51,353 bases of DNA from Burkholderiaceae bacterium (GTDB lineage: Bacteria > Pseudomonadota > Gammaproteobacteria > Burkholderiales > Burkholderiaceae_D). Under the pieces are notes generated by a model. It saw only the letters and a list, made by a program, of their open reading frames with translations. It ran no database searches and was not told the origin of the DNA. Shown here one piece after another: positions 32,671 through 41,904 of this stretch (its first letter is position 1; the number at the start of each line of letters is the position of its first letter). The stretch lies in the NCBI GenBank assembly GCA_031291325.1, contig JARLJG010000005.1, forward strand, positions 1 through 51,353, given 5' to 3'. The translations under genes were made by a program, and so were the position numbers.

Positions 32671-35600
32671 ATGTTGATTGATTTCGCTGCAGATCCTCGC
32701 CAAGCGGGTTCCAGATTGTCGGCCTTTGTCGTTCCGCGTCCATTGGTTTGGGTTTCCACGCGATCGCGCGACGGCGTCGGAACGGTGGCGCAGTTCGGTT
32801 CTTTTCAAATGATTACGGAAGCGCCGCCGACGTTGATGATTTCCGCATCGATGCAAGAGAACGGCGCGCTTGCCGACACCGTGCGCAACATCATTGAAAC
32901 CGGCGAATTCGTCGTCAGTCTGGTGCCGTATTCGCTGCTCGAAAAAATGCGTGGAACTTTGCCCGGCAGCGTACCGGATGTCACCGAAGCCGGGCTACGC
33001 GGCGTTGCCACGCAGGCCTCGCAACGGGTGGCGCCGCCGCGCGTCGCAGGCGTCCCGATCAGCTTTGAATGCCGACTTGCGTCGGTTCAGCCTTATCCGG
33101 AATCGTCCGCATCGTGTCATTTGATTTTTGGCGAAGTATTGATCGCCCATATCGACGACGGCATCCTGGACGAATATGGGCAAGTCGACCCCCGATGTTT
33201 GGACGCGGTATTGCACTTGGGGCAAGACTGGTACGGCCGCATCGATTGGCAACACGACTTGCGCATGCAGCCTGCGCAGGCGGCGGGCGGGCCTGCGGAC
33301 GTGGCGATCGACGACCATGCGCTGCATGAAATGTTTTTACGTGCTTACGACCATCATAGCGCCGGGCGCTTGCAACAGGCGGCATCGCTTTATCGGAAGC
33401 TTTTGGTGCGGCAGCCGCTGCATGCCGACGCGATGAGTTTCTTGGGTTTGACTGAGCATCAATTGGGCAAGCACGAGAGCGCGTTCCAATTGGTGCGGCA
33501 AGCGATCGGCATCCAACCGAGCAATCCAATGTTTTACCGCAATCTCGGCACCGTGCACAAGAATACCGGGAACACGGATGCCGCAATGGCAGCCTATCAA
33601 AAAGCTTTGACGATTGAGCCGCGCTTTCCCGAGGCGTTGTTCGAGCTGGGCGATTGCTTCCGGGCGCAAAACCGTTTGGCGGAGGCCGAGTCCGTATTTC
33701 GGCAGGCTGTAGTCGTCAAGCCGGATTTTGTCGAGGCCTACGTCAATCTTGGTGTCGTTCAAAAAGACCAATCCAAATATGTCGAGTCGGAGACCAGCAT
33801 CAGGAAGGCGCTGGAAATCGATCCATATTCGGTCAACGCGCATAATAATCTCGGGGTTCTGCTGCAAGAACAGGGCAAGCTTGTCGAAGCCGAAGCGAGT
33901 TGTCGCCGGGCCATGCAAATTGCGCCGAATTTTGCGCTGGCCCGCCACAATTTGGGCGTCACTCTCCGAGAGATGGCGCGCTTCGCCGAAGCCGAGGAAT
34001 GTTGCCGGCATGTGCTGGACATGGAACCGGAGCATGCGGGCGCGCAATTTCACCTTTCGTTCCTGAAGTTGCTGAAAGGCGATTTCATTCCAGGGTGGCA
34101 GAAATACGAATACCGGTGGCTGCTGCCGGGGCATGAACCGAAGCCTGATTTAGTCGAACCGCAGTGGCGCGGGGTAGAGGATATTTCTGGAAAAACGGTC
34201 CTGCTGTATTCGGAACAGGGATTTGGCGACACCTTGCAGTTTTCCCGCTATGCAAAATTGGTGGCCGCTCGCGGCGCGACGGTCATCATGATCGTGCCCG
34301 AGCCGCTCAAGTCATTGATGGCGCGCTGCGAAGGCGTCAGCTTTGCACTCACCGGCGCCGAGGATTCGCAGCCGGGATTCGATTTTCAATCTCCGCTATT
34401 GAGCCTGCCGCTGGCATTCAAAACAGAATTGGCGACCATCCCGGCCGACATCCCGTATCTGTCGTGCGATCCTGAACTGGTGCGCTTGTGGCAAGCGCGA
34501 TTGGGCCCGAAAAAAGCGCTGCGCGTCGGCTTGGTATGGGCCGGCAGCGCTCGCAAGCACTTGCCGGTGGCGCATGCGGTCGATCGCATGCGCAGCATTC
34601 ATTTCGATCAAATGGCGCCGCTATTGGAGATTGAAGGCATCGAATTTTTCAGCCTGCAACTCGGCGAAGAAACCAGCACGCAGATAGAGGGCAATACAAA
34701 GATAAGAAACTTTACCGGATTGATCCAGGATTTCCACGACACCGCCGCGTTGATTGAAAACCTGGATCTGGTGATCAGCGTCGACACTTCGGTGGTCCAT
34801 CTTGCCGGCGCGCTTGGCAAGCCGGTGTGGATGCTCAACCGCTTCAACACTTGCTGGCGTTGGCTGTTAGAACGCGAAGACAGCCCGTGGTACCCCAGCA
34901 TGCGCATTTTCCGGCAGCCGAAATTCGGCGATTGGCGCAGCGTGATGGAAGAGGTAGAAATTGCGTTACGCGAATTGCAGGCCAGTTCGGCGCTGGCGGA
35001 CAGCTACCAACCATCGGCTTTGCCCTCGGATTCTGCCGCGCAGGGAGAAAAGTCCGCTTCAATTGCGTCAAGTTCCGCGAACCAGATTGCATCGGATCTG
35101 CAGATGGCGGTCGGGCTCCACCAAGCCGGGCGCTTGCGGGAAGCGGAAGCGCTGTATAAGAGTATCCTCGCCGAGCAACCGCGTCATGCCGATGCGCTGC
35201 ATTTTCTCGGCATGCTGGCCCATCAGACCGGCGACAACCAAGTTGCGGTCAAATTGATCGCACAGGCAATCGACGCAGCGCCGGGGAATCCGTTATTCCA
35301 CTATAACCTCGGCACAGTTTACCGGCACATGGACGACTTGCCGTCCTCGATAGCAAGCTATCGCAGGGCGATCGCGCTGAAGGATAACTTTGCCGACGCG
35401 CACTATAAGTTGGGCATCAGTTTTCAGCATGCGCGGCAATTGTCCAATGCGGAGACCAGTTATCGCCGCGCGTTGGCGCTGGCGCCGAATCTGGCCGGCG
35501 CGCACAACAACCTGGGCAGCGTGCTGCGCGATGCGGGCCGAATCGGCGAGGCCGAGGCCAGCTACCGGCAGGCGCTGCGCATCAAGCCGGATTTTGCGGA

Positions 35601-37125
35601 TGCCTATTTGAATCTGGGCAACGTCTACAAGGATGCGCGCAAGTATGCCGACGCCGAAATCAATTATCGCCTGGCATTGCAAATCAATCCGAATTACGCG
35701 CTGGCGCATAGCAACCTGGGCGTCATCTTGGTCGAACTCGGGCGATTTGCGGAAGCGGAACAATGCTATCGGCGCGCGCTGGAGCTGCAGCCGGATTCTG
35801 TCGAAATTCACACCAACCTCGGTTTCGCAATGGTGGAACAACATCGATTTGCAGAAGCGGAAACCAGTTTCCGGCACGCCTTGCAACTTAGTCCGGATTT
35901 TCCCGATGCTCACAATAATCTCGGCATCGCATTGCGGGAAGAAGGGAAGCTTGCGGAATCTGAGGCAAGTTTCCGGCGCGCGCTGGAATGCAATCCCCGC
36001 TTTGCCGCAGCGTATAACAATCTGGGCAATCTGCTGAGGGATGTCCATCGCCTGCAAGAAGCGGGAGCCGCCTACCGCCACGCGCTGGAAATAAATCCCA
36101 TGTATTACGATGCGCATGTGAATTACGCGATGGCTTTGCTGCAAGCCGGCGATTTCCTGCGCGGTTGGAAAGAATACGAGTATCGCTGGGATGGCAAGAA
36201 CAACGAATCGAAGCGCGGATTCCCACAACCGATGTGGCAGGGGGAAGCCTTGCAGGGCAAGACGATTTTGCTGCATGCGGAACAGGGATTGGGCGACACC
36301 TTGCAATTCGTTCGTTATGCCAAGTTGCTTGCAGAACGCGGAGCGACGGTCTACTTGCTGGTTCCCGCTTCGCTCAAGGCGCTGCTGGCAGGCTGCGGCG
36401 GTGTAAGCGCCGTGTATGCGCATGGTGAACTGCCTCCGCCATTCGATTTTCATTGTCCGATGATGAGTCTGCCGCTCGCGTTCAAGACGGAATTGAGCAG
36501 CATTCCTGCTGCCGTTCCGTACTTGGCAAGCTCGCCATTGAAGCTTGCCCGATGGCGCGAAATACTGGGCGCAAGGACAGCCTTGCGGGTCGGCCTGACG
36601 TGGGCCGGCAGTTCGCGCAAGGATCAACCGGCCGCGCATTTGCTGGATCGCCAGCGCAGCATCCATTTCGATCGATTGCTGCCCTTGCTGGAAGTGCCGG
36701 GCATACAGTATTTCAGTTTGCAACTGGGCGATGAGGCGCGCGCCCAAATGGCTGGCGATCGGAACGTGCTCGGGAACGTGCTCGGGAATGTGCTCGATTA
36801 CACGGAGCAATTGCGCGATTTTGAAGATACCGCAGCGCTGATGGAAAATCTGGATCTGGTCATCAGCGTCGACACGTCGGTAGTGCATCTGGCGGGCGCG
36901 CTCGGCAAGCCGGCCTGGTTGCTCAACCGCTACAACAGCTGCTGGCGCTGGTTGGTAGAACGCGAAGACAGCCCGTGGTACCCGACCTTGCGGATATTCG
37001 GACAACCCGCGTTGAGCGACTGGGACAGCGTGATCGACCAGGTCAAAGCGGCGTTGCAGCAGTTGGTGCTGGACGCGTATGCGGAGCGCGCCGAGGTTTC
37101 GACCGCGTCAGGCCAAGCCGGATAA
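32671..37125 (+). CDS. Flavin-reductase-like domain fused to two TPR-glycosyltransferase units
   Basis: Single frame of 1484 residues. Residues 1-200 are a flavin-reductase-type split barrel (MLIDFAADPRQAG, VVPRPLVWVSTRSRDGVG, DTVRNIIETGEFVVSLVPYS, APPRVAGVPISFECRLAS). Residues about 220-460 are TPR repeats (SFLGLTEHQLGKHESAFQLV and later). Residues 506-768 are a glycosyltransferase-like domain (LLYSEQGFGDTLQFSRYAKL, RVGLVWAGSARKHLPVAHAV, DLVISVDTSVVHLAGALGKP). A Ser/Ala linker leads to a second copy: TPRs 806-1160 and transferase 1194-1463 (HAEQGLGDTLQFVRYAKLLA, RVGLTWAGSSRKDQPAAHLL). The two copies are alike but diverged, so an old duplication. No signal peptide. It probably glycosylates proteins or glycans; the role of the reductase domain is unknown. 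Confidence 0.85.
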   Translation: MLIDFAADPRQAGSRLSAFVVPRPLVWVSTRSRDGVGTVAQFGSFQMITEAPPTLMISASMQENGALADTVRNIIETGEFVVSLVPYSLLEKMRGTLPGSVPDVTEAGLRGVATQASQRVAPPRVAGVPISFECRLASVQPYPESSASCHLIFGEVLIAHIDDGILDEYGQVDPRCLDAVLHLGQDWYGRIDWQHDLRMQPAQAAGGPADVAIDDHALHEMFLRAYDHHSAGRLQQAASLYRKLLVRQPLHADAMSFLGLTEHQLGKHESAFQLVRQAIGIQPSNPMFYRNLGTVHKNTGNTDAAMAAYQKALTIEPRFPEALFELGDCFRAQNRLAEAESVFRQAVVVKPDFVEAYVNLGVVQKDQSKYVESETSIRKALEIDPYSVNAHNNLGVLLQEQGKLVEAEASCRRAMQIAPNFALARHNLGVTLREMARFAEAEECCRHVLDMEPEHAGAQFHLSFLKLLKGDFIPGWQKYEYRWLLPGHEPKPDLVEPQWRGVEDISGKTVLLYSEQGFGDTLQFSRYAKLVAARGATVIMIVPEPLKSLMARCEGVSFALTGAEDSQPGFDFQSPLLSLPLAFKTELATIPADIPYLSCDPELVRLWQARLGPKKALRVGLVWAGSARKHLPVAHAVDRMRSIHFDQMAPLLEIEGIEFFSLQLGEETSTQIEGNTKIRNFTGLIQDFHDTAALIENLDLVISVDTSVVHLAGALGKPVWMLNRFNTCWRWLLEREDSPWYPSMRIFRQPKFGDWRSVMEEVEIALRELQASSALADSYQPSALPSDSAAQGEKSASIASSSANQIASDLQMAVGLHQAGRLREAEALYKSILAEQPRHADALHFLGMLAHQTGDNQVAVKLIAQAIDAAPGNPLFHYNLGTVYRHMDDLPSSIASYRRAIALKDNFADAHYKLGISFQHARQLSNAETSYRRALALAPNLAGAHNNLGSVLRDAGRIGEAEASYRQALRIKPDFADAYLNLGNVYKDARKYADAEINYRLALQINPNYALAHSNLGVILVELGRFAEAEQCYRRALELQPDSVEIHTNLGFAMVEQHRFAEAETSFRHALQLSPDFPDAHNNLGIALREEGKLAESEASFRRALECNPRFAAAYNNLGNLLRDVHRLQEAGAAYRHALEINPMYYDAHVNYAMALLQAGDFLRGWKEYEYRWDGKNNESKRGFPQPMWQGEALQGKTILLHAEQGLGDTLQFVRYAKLLAERGATVYLLVPASLKALLAGCGGVSAVYAHGELPPPFDFHCPMMSLPLAFKTELSSIPAAVPYLASSPLKLARWREILGARTALRVGLTWAGSSRKDQPAAHLLDRQRSIHFDRLLPLLEVPGIQYFSLQLGDEARAQMAGDRNVLGNVLGNVLDYTEQLRDFEDTAALMENLDLVISVDTSVVHLAGALGKPAWLLNRYNSCWRWLVEREDSPWYPTLRIFGQPALSDWDSVIDQVKAALQQLVLDAYAERAEVSTASGQAG
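36762..36797 (+). repeat. Triple 12-bp in-frame tandem repeat in the TPR-glycosyltransferase gene
   Basis: Three copies of GAACGTGCTCGG (last copy GAATGTGCTCGA) encode NVLG-NVLG-NVLD. The first transferase copy has only a single stretch at this position, so this is a local expansion and a possible length-variable site. Multiples of three keep the frame. Confidence 0.7.
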
Positions 37126-37139
37126 TCCGCATCTGTTGC

Positions 37140-38663
37140 TCATTGCTCGCGCAACGCGCGCCGATATTGTATCGCCTCCGCTACATGCGGCTGGCCGATG
37201 GTCGCGCAGTCGGCCAGATCGGCGATGGTGCGCGCGACTTTCAATACGCGGTGATAGGCGCGCGCCGACCAGTTCAGACGCGTCATGGCGGCGCTCAACA
37301 ATTGCTCGCCGGCGGCGTCGGGTTTGCAATGGGCCTCGATCTCCTTGGTTGAAAGGGTGTTATTGCCCTTGCTCTGGCGCTGGAGTTGCCGCGCGAACGC
37401 CTGTTCCACCCTGATCGCCACTGCCGCCGACGATTCACCGCTGGCCTGCTTCAACAAGTCTTCGTGCGGCAATGCGGGAACCTGGATTTGCATATCGATG
37501 CGGTCGAGCAGCGGGCCGGATATCCTGCCCTGATAGCGCGCCACGGTGTCGGGCGTGCAGCGGCATTTATTCGATGGATGTCCATAGTATCCGCACGGGC
37601 ATGGGTTCATTGCCGCCACCAGTTGGAAGCGCGCCGGAAAGTCCGCCTGCCGCGCCGCGCGCGATATCGTAATCTGGCCGGACTCCAGCGGCTCGCGCAA
37701 GACTTCCAACACCTTGCGGTCGAACTCGGGCAATTCGTCCAAAAACAAAACGCCTCGGTGAGCCAGAGAAATCTCGCCGGGGCGCGGCGTGCTTCCGCCA
37801 CCCACCAATGCGATCCCCGAAGAAGTATGATGCGGCGCCCGATAGGGACGAGTCTTCCATTTGCTGGAGGAAAAGCCGCTGGTCAAGGATTGCACGGCGG
37901 CCGATTCGAGCGCCTCGTCGTCGGTCATCGACGGCAGGATGCCGGGGAAGCGCGCGGCCAGCATCGACTTTCCGGTGCCAGGCGGGCCGACCAGCAAGAT
38001 GCTGTGGTTGCCGGCGGCAGCGACTTCCAGTGCGCGCTTGGCCTGGATCTGTCCTTTGACGTCGGCGAAGTCGGGGTAGCGTGGGCGCGCTGCGGGGATG
38101 ACTGCAGTATGCCGCGTCAGTCTGGCGTCGGCGTCGGCGGCGGCAAAATGCGCGCAAACATGCAGCAGCGAATCGCCCGGGAAAATGGTCGCATTCTTGA
38201 CCAGCGCCGCTTCGTCCGCATTGGCGCGCGGCAGGATGAACGAGCGCTGCTTGCCGGAGGCGTCGCCGGCGCGGTGCATCGCATACGTCATCGCCAGCGC
38301 GCCGCGTATCGGGCGCAGTTCGCCGGACAAGGAGAGTTCGCCGGCGAATTCGTACTGGTCCAGCTCGTCGTCCGGCATCTGGCCGGATGCGGCCAATATG
38401 CCGAGCGCGATCGGCAAATCGAAGCGCCCGGATTCCTTGGGCAAATCCGCCGGCGCTAAATTGACCGTGATTCTGCGGGCAGGAAATTCGAACTGCGCAT
38501 TTTGCAGCGCGGCGCGCACGCGATCCTTGGATTCCTTGACCTCGGTCTCCGGCAAGCCGACGATGGTGAAGGATGGCAAGCCGTTTGCCAAATGAACTTC
38601 AACCGTGACCTCCGGCGCGTTCATGCCAGCCAGCGCGCGACTTTTCAAGACAGCTAAGCTCAT
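37140..38663 (-). CDS. comM: ComM/YifB Mg-chelatase-like AAA+ ATPase
   Basis: Protein of 507 residues. The N-terminal Lon-protease-like fold starts MSLAVLKSRALAGMNAPEVT. The AAA+ core carries the Walker A LVGPPGTGKSMLAARFPGIL, Walker B GVLFLDELPEFDRKVLEVLR and the sensor region PARFQLVAAMNPCPCGYYGH. The family C-terminal helical domain ends AEAIQYRRALREQ. ComM is a hexameric helicase driving branch migration during natural transformation; its presence does not prove competence. It ends 14 bp from the convergent TPR gene. A LexA-type box lies about 165 bp upstream. Confidence 0.95.
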   Translation of the reverse strand: MSLAVLKSRALAGMNAPEVTVEVHLANGLPSFTIVGLPETEVKESKDRVRAALQNAQFEFPARRITVNLAPADLPKESGRFDLPIALGILAASGQMPDDELDQYEFAGELSLSGELRPIRGALAMTYAMHRAGDASGKQRSFILPRANADEAALVKNATIFPGDSLLHVCAHFAAADADARLTRHTAVIPAARPRYPDFADVKGQIQAKRALEVAAAGNHSILLVGPPGTGKSMLAARFPGILPSMTDDEALESAAVQSLTSGFSSSKWKTRPYRAPHHTSSGIALVGGGSTPRPGEISLAHRGVLFLDELPEFDRKVLEVLREPLESGQITISRAARQADFPARFQLVAAMNPCPCGYYGHPSNKCRCTPDTVARYQGRISGPLLDRIDMQIQVPALPHEDLLKQASGESSAAVAIRVEQAFARQLQRQSKGNNTLSTKEIEAHCKPDAAGEQLLSAAMTRLNWSARAYHRVLKVARTIADLADCATIGQPHVAEAIQYRRALREQ

Positions 38664-38826
38664 CGAATTTCCTGCAAAAGGGGTGACCCGTTTGGAATCG
38701 CAATTGCGAGCGCCCGCCTGCCAAGCATCTTTCTATCGAGCTATGGGTAGCACTGACAATCTGCACGACGGCATGCCGAATCGCGCATCGCGCAAACGGC
38801 TACGGCAAGCCTGACTTGATAATACA

Positions 38827-38842
38827 CTGTTTATATGTACAG
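38827..38842. promoter_or_regulatory. LexA/SOS-box-like operator
   Basis: CTGTTTATATGTACAG matches CTGT-N8-ACAG exactly, with an AT-rich core. The only gene placed to use it is comM (minus strand, start at 38,663, about 165 bp away). On that strand a TATTAT sequence follows just after the box and could be a -10 element. ubiK ends 93 bp away on the other side. Confidence 0.5.
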
Positions 38843-38934
38843 TTGTTGGATTTGTTGTCGATATGGCTATCTGAATGCGTAAAGTTAAGTGCAATCGATT
38901 AATTCAAGCCGATTTACAGCGCAACCGTGGCGTC

Positions 38935-39180
38935 TCATTGCGCCTTTTTTAATTGCGCTTCCAATTCCGTCAGGCGCGCTTCGAGCGCATCCAGTTTGGC
39001 CCTGGTCTTGGCAAGAACTTGCGTCTGTATGTCAAATTCTTCGCGCGTGACTAAATCGAGCTTGGAAAATCCTTGTGTGAGCATGGCTTTGACATTCTTT
39101 TCTATGTCCTTCGCCGGAGAGTTTTCCAATGCCTGATTGATTTTCGATTGTAGATCGTCAAAAAAATTTGTTCTGTCCAT
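38935..39180 (-). CDS. ubiK: UbiK/YqiC (BMFP family) ubiquinone accessory factor
   Basis: The start is set at MDRTNFFDDLQSKINQALEN, giving 81 residues; the 53 upstream codons are in AT-rich regulatory DNA. It has the family layout: an N-terminal amphipathic helix, a short centre (MLTQGFSKLDLVTREEFDIQ) and a C-terminal coiled coil (LEARLTELEAQLKKAQ). BMFP proteins form trimers; UbiK assists UbiJ in ubiquinone biosynthesis under oxygen. It is divergent from glnK, sharing a 478-bp intergenic region. Confidence 0.9.
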   Translation of the reverse strand: MDRTNFFDDLQSKINQALENSPAKDIEKNVKAMLTQGFSKLDLVTREEFDIQTQVLAKTRAKLDALEARLTELEAQLKKAQ

Positions 39181-39204
39181 TTTGATTCCCTTATTTTCAA
39201 GAAA

Positions 39205-39338
39205 TGCACCAATTCCAATCAAAATAATCGAAATGTGCATTTTTGGTGCAATATATCGCCGGTCGGTCACAGCTGATTCGACATTGCGTTCCAAAACGGT
39301 TATTTCTGCACCGTTATTGTTCGGGTCGAATCGGTGCA
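39205..39338 (+). promoter_or_regulatory. Cluster of NtrC-like half sites upstream of glnK
   Basis: TGCACC at 39,205-39,210, TGCATTTTTGGTGCA at 39,236-39,250, TGCACC at 39,307-39,312 and GGTGCA at 39,333-39,338. These are NtrC half sites (consensus TGCACC-N5-GGTGCA), though the one full dyad here has a shorter spacer. They lie about 175-305 bp upstream of the sigma-54 promoter, a normal enhancer distance. Confidence 0.5.
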
Positions 39339-39511
39339 TATTTAGCGATCTATTTTATTTCAACAATCGAGCCGGCAAGGCTCCTGCAACAAAACAATTT
39401 GTTGTCTTGACGTGTTTTTCTTGCAAACAATGCAAGGAGCGTTTAGGGCAGCATAGTCTCATTCGGTCATTTTTCGTCGACGGCTTAGGGGTGCCGTGGA
39501 TTATTCAGCTA

Positions 39512-39527
39512 TGGCCCGGTTTATGCT
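39512..39527 (+). promoter_or_regulatory. Sigma-54 promoter of glnK-amtB
   Basis: TGGCCCGGTTTATGCT matches the -24/-12 pattern TGGCAC-N5-TTGCT with exactly ten bases between GG and GC. It lies about 130 bp upstream of the glnK start. The expected transcript start is about 39,539. The NtrC half sites upstream fit nitrogen-limited activation. Confidence 0.65.
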
Positions 39528-39637
39528 TCATATGTGCGGTGAAAGACCAGTTTGGCGCATCGGAGGGCAAGCGCAGTGTGAAAGCCATCCAGGCATACAA
39601 AATTTGGCAATAGCAGAACCGCATTATTCATTAGTAA

Positions 39638-39997
<360 letters not shown>

Positions 39998-40008
39998 CGG
40001 GGAAAAGA

Positions 40009-41559
40009 ATGAAAAAACAATTTGCATCTCTTGTCGCAGCAAGTGCCTTGCTGTTCGCAGTCGGATTCTCGACACCTGCGGCGGCTGACGACGCGTCGCC
40101 GGCGAAGGCAAGCGCTAGTGCGACCGTCGCCGCCCCGGCGGCAACCACCGTTGCATCCACACCAGGGGCGACTGCACCGGCTCCTGCAGCGGCTGCGGCG
40201 GCGCCTGCGGCAGCAGCAGCCCCGGCGGCGCCGACTCCAAACAAGGGTGATACCGCCTGGATGTTGATCTCGACCGCGCTGGTCATCTTGATGACCATAC
40301 CGGGTCTGGCCTTGTTCTACGGCGGCTTGGTGCGCTCCAAAAACATGCTGTCGATCTTGCTGCAAGTTTTCATCATCTTCGCGCTCATCATCGTGCTGTG
40401 GTGCATCTACGGCTACTCGTTTGCTTTCACCGAAGGCAATGCGGTGATCGGTGGCACCGACCGCTTGTTCCTCAGAGGCATCTGGGATCCAGTCAAGGCG
40501 ACCTTCGCCACGGCGGCCACCTTCAGCAAGGGAGTCGTCATTCCCGAGTTCGTCTACGTGGTGTTCCAGGCGACGTTCGCGGCAATTACCTGCGGCCTGA
40601 TCGTCGGCTCCTTTGCCGAACGCGCGAAATTCACTGCAGTCCTGGCGTTCATCGTGCTGTGGTTCACCTTCTCGTACCTGCCGATCGCCCATATGGTCTG
40701 GTTCTGGCCGGGTCCCGACGGCATCAAGGATGCGGCAACCCTGGCCTCGGAAACCGCGAAGGGCGGCTGGCTCTGGCAAAAGGGCGCGCTTGATTTCGCC
40801 GGTGGCACCGTGGTGCACATCAATGCGGCCGTTGCCGGTATCGTCGGCGCGTTCGTGGTCGGCAAGCGCATCGGCTACGGCAAGGAATCGATGGCGCCGC
40901 ACTCGTTGACCATGACCATGATCGGCGCATCGCTGTTGTGGGTGGGCTGGTTCGGTTTCAACGCCGGTTCCGCGCTGGAAGCCGCCGACACTGCCGCATT
41001 GGCCTTCGTCAATACCTTGCTGGCAACCGCTGCGGCCACCCTGTCCTGGGTATTTGGCGAATGGATTATCAAGGGCAAGCCATCGATGCTGGGTGGCGCT
41101 TCCGGCGCAGTCGCCGGCCTGGTTGCGATTACCCCGGCTTGCGGTTACGTCGGCCCGATGGGCGCGTTGGCCATCGGCTTGCTGGCAGGCGTCATCTGCC
41201 TGTGGGGCGTCAACGGCTTGAAACGCCTGCTGGGCGCTGACGACTCGCTCGACGTGTTCGGCGTGCATGGCGTCGGCGGCGTGCTGGGGGCATTGCTGAC
41301 GGGCGTATTCGCAGCGCCATCGCTTGGCGGGCAAGGCGTGTACGATTACGTCGCCAACAAGATTGGCGCCGATTACTCGATCATCGACCAATTGAAAATT
41401 CAAGCGACCGGCGTTGGCGTGACCATCGTTTGGTCTGGCATCGTCGCCTTCGCAGCCTACAAGCTGGTCGATCTGGTCATCGGCATGCGCGTGCCGGAAG
41501 AAGACGAACGTGAAGGATTGGATATTGCAACTCACGGCGAGTCGGCCTATCACGCCTGA
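40009..41559 (+). CDS. amtB: Ammonium transporter AmtB
   Basis: Protein of 516 residues. The signal peptide (MKKQFASLVAASALLFAVGF, cut near AAADD) is followed by about 50 Ala/Pro/Thr-rich residues, then eleven membrane helices of the Amt core. Motifs: DTAWMLISTALVILMTIPGL, GLALFYGGLVRSKNML, the first pore histidine in FAGGTVVHINAAVAGIVGAF and the second in VFGVHGVGGVLGALLTG. AmtB conducts ammonium and is gated by GlnK. The long low-complexity N-terminal spacer seems common in Burkholderiales. A strong terminator follows. Confidence 0.97.
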   Translation: MKKQFASLVAASALLFAVGFSTPAAADDASPAKASASATVAAPAATTVASTPGATAPAPAAAAAAPAAAAAPAAPTPNKGDTAWMLISTALVILMTIPGLALFYGGLVRSKNMLSILLQVFIIFALIIVLWCIYGYSFAFTEGNAVIGGTDRLFLRGIWDPVKATFATAATFSKGVVIPEFVYVVFQATFAAITCGLIVGSFAERAKFTAVLAFIVLWFTFSYLPIAHMVWFWPGPDGIKDAATLASETAKGGWLWQKGALDFAGGTVVHINAAVAGIVGAFVVGKRIGYGKESMAPHSLTMTMIGASLLWVGWFGFNAGSALEAADTAALAFVNTLLATAAATLSWVFGEWIIKGKPSMLGGASGAVAGLVAITPACGYVGPMGALAIGLLAGVICLWGVNGLKRLLGADDSLDVFGVHGVGGVLGALLTGVFAAPSLGGQGVYDYVANKIGADYSIIDQLKIQATGVGVTIVWSGIVAFAAYKLVDLVIGMRVPEEDEREGLDIATHGESAYHA

Positions 41560-41607
41560 TTAGCGAAGCTTGACACGTCCCTAAGACTCGTTTCGGCGAG
41601 TCTTCCC

Positions 41608-41637
41608 AGCGCCTCTTTGCAGAGGCGCTTTTTTTTT
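41608..41637 (+). terminator. Rho-independent terminator after amtB
   Basis: AGCGCCTC / GAGGCGCT stem of eight perfect pairs with a six-base loop and a run of at least eight T. A second hairpin (GACTCG/CGAGTC) lies just before it. The rest of the 345-bp gap up to gshA (41,638-41,904) holds no recognised site beyond a weak TAGAAT -10-like sequence at about 41,862. Confidence 0.9.
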
Positions 41638-41904
41638 GCGGCGGGTCTTTAAATCTTGGCATTTGGCCACATTTGTGGAATTGAAATCGTGATTTCGCGG
41701 GCCGCGCCATGAGGAAAAAATTGCTGGGTGTTCAGTGAATTTGGGGGATTTTGCGTTATTTAAGCGAAATTATCGTGATTAGCCGGATGATATTTCGATA
41801 GGTCATCGTTATATTGCCGTCAGGTAGGCAATTTTTAGCGGTGCCCCAAAGCGTTTCCCGCTAGAATCAACGACATGGTCAAGGCTTCGTCATAAGGTTT
41901 TTAT

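Noticed and set aside
38664-38826. A hidden SOS gene between comM and the LexA-type box
   Set aside because: Minus-strand frames there stop within about 16 codons of any ATG.
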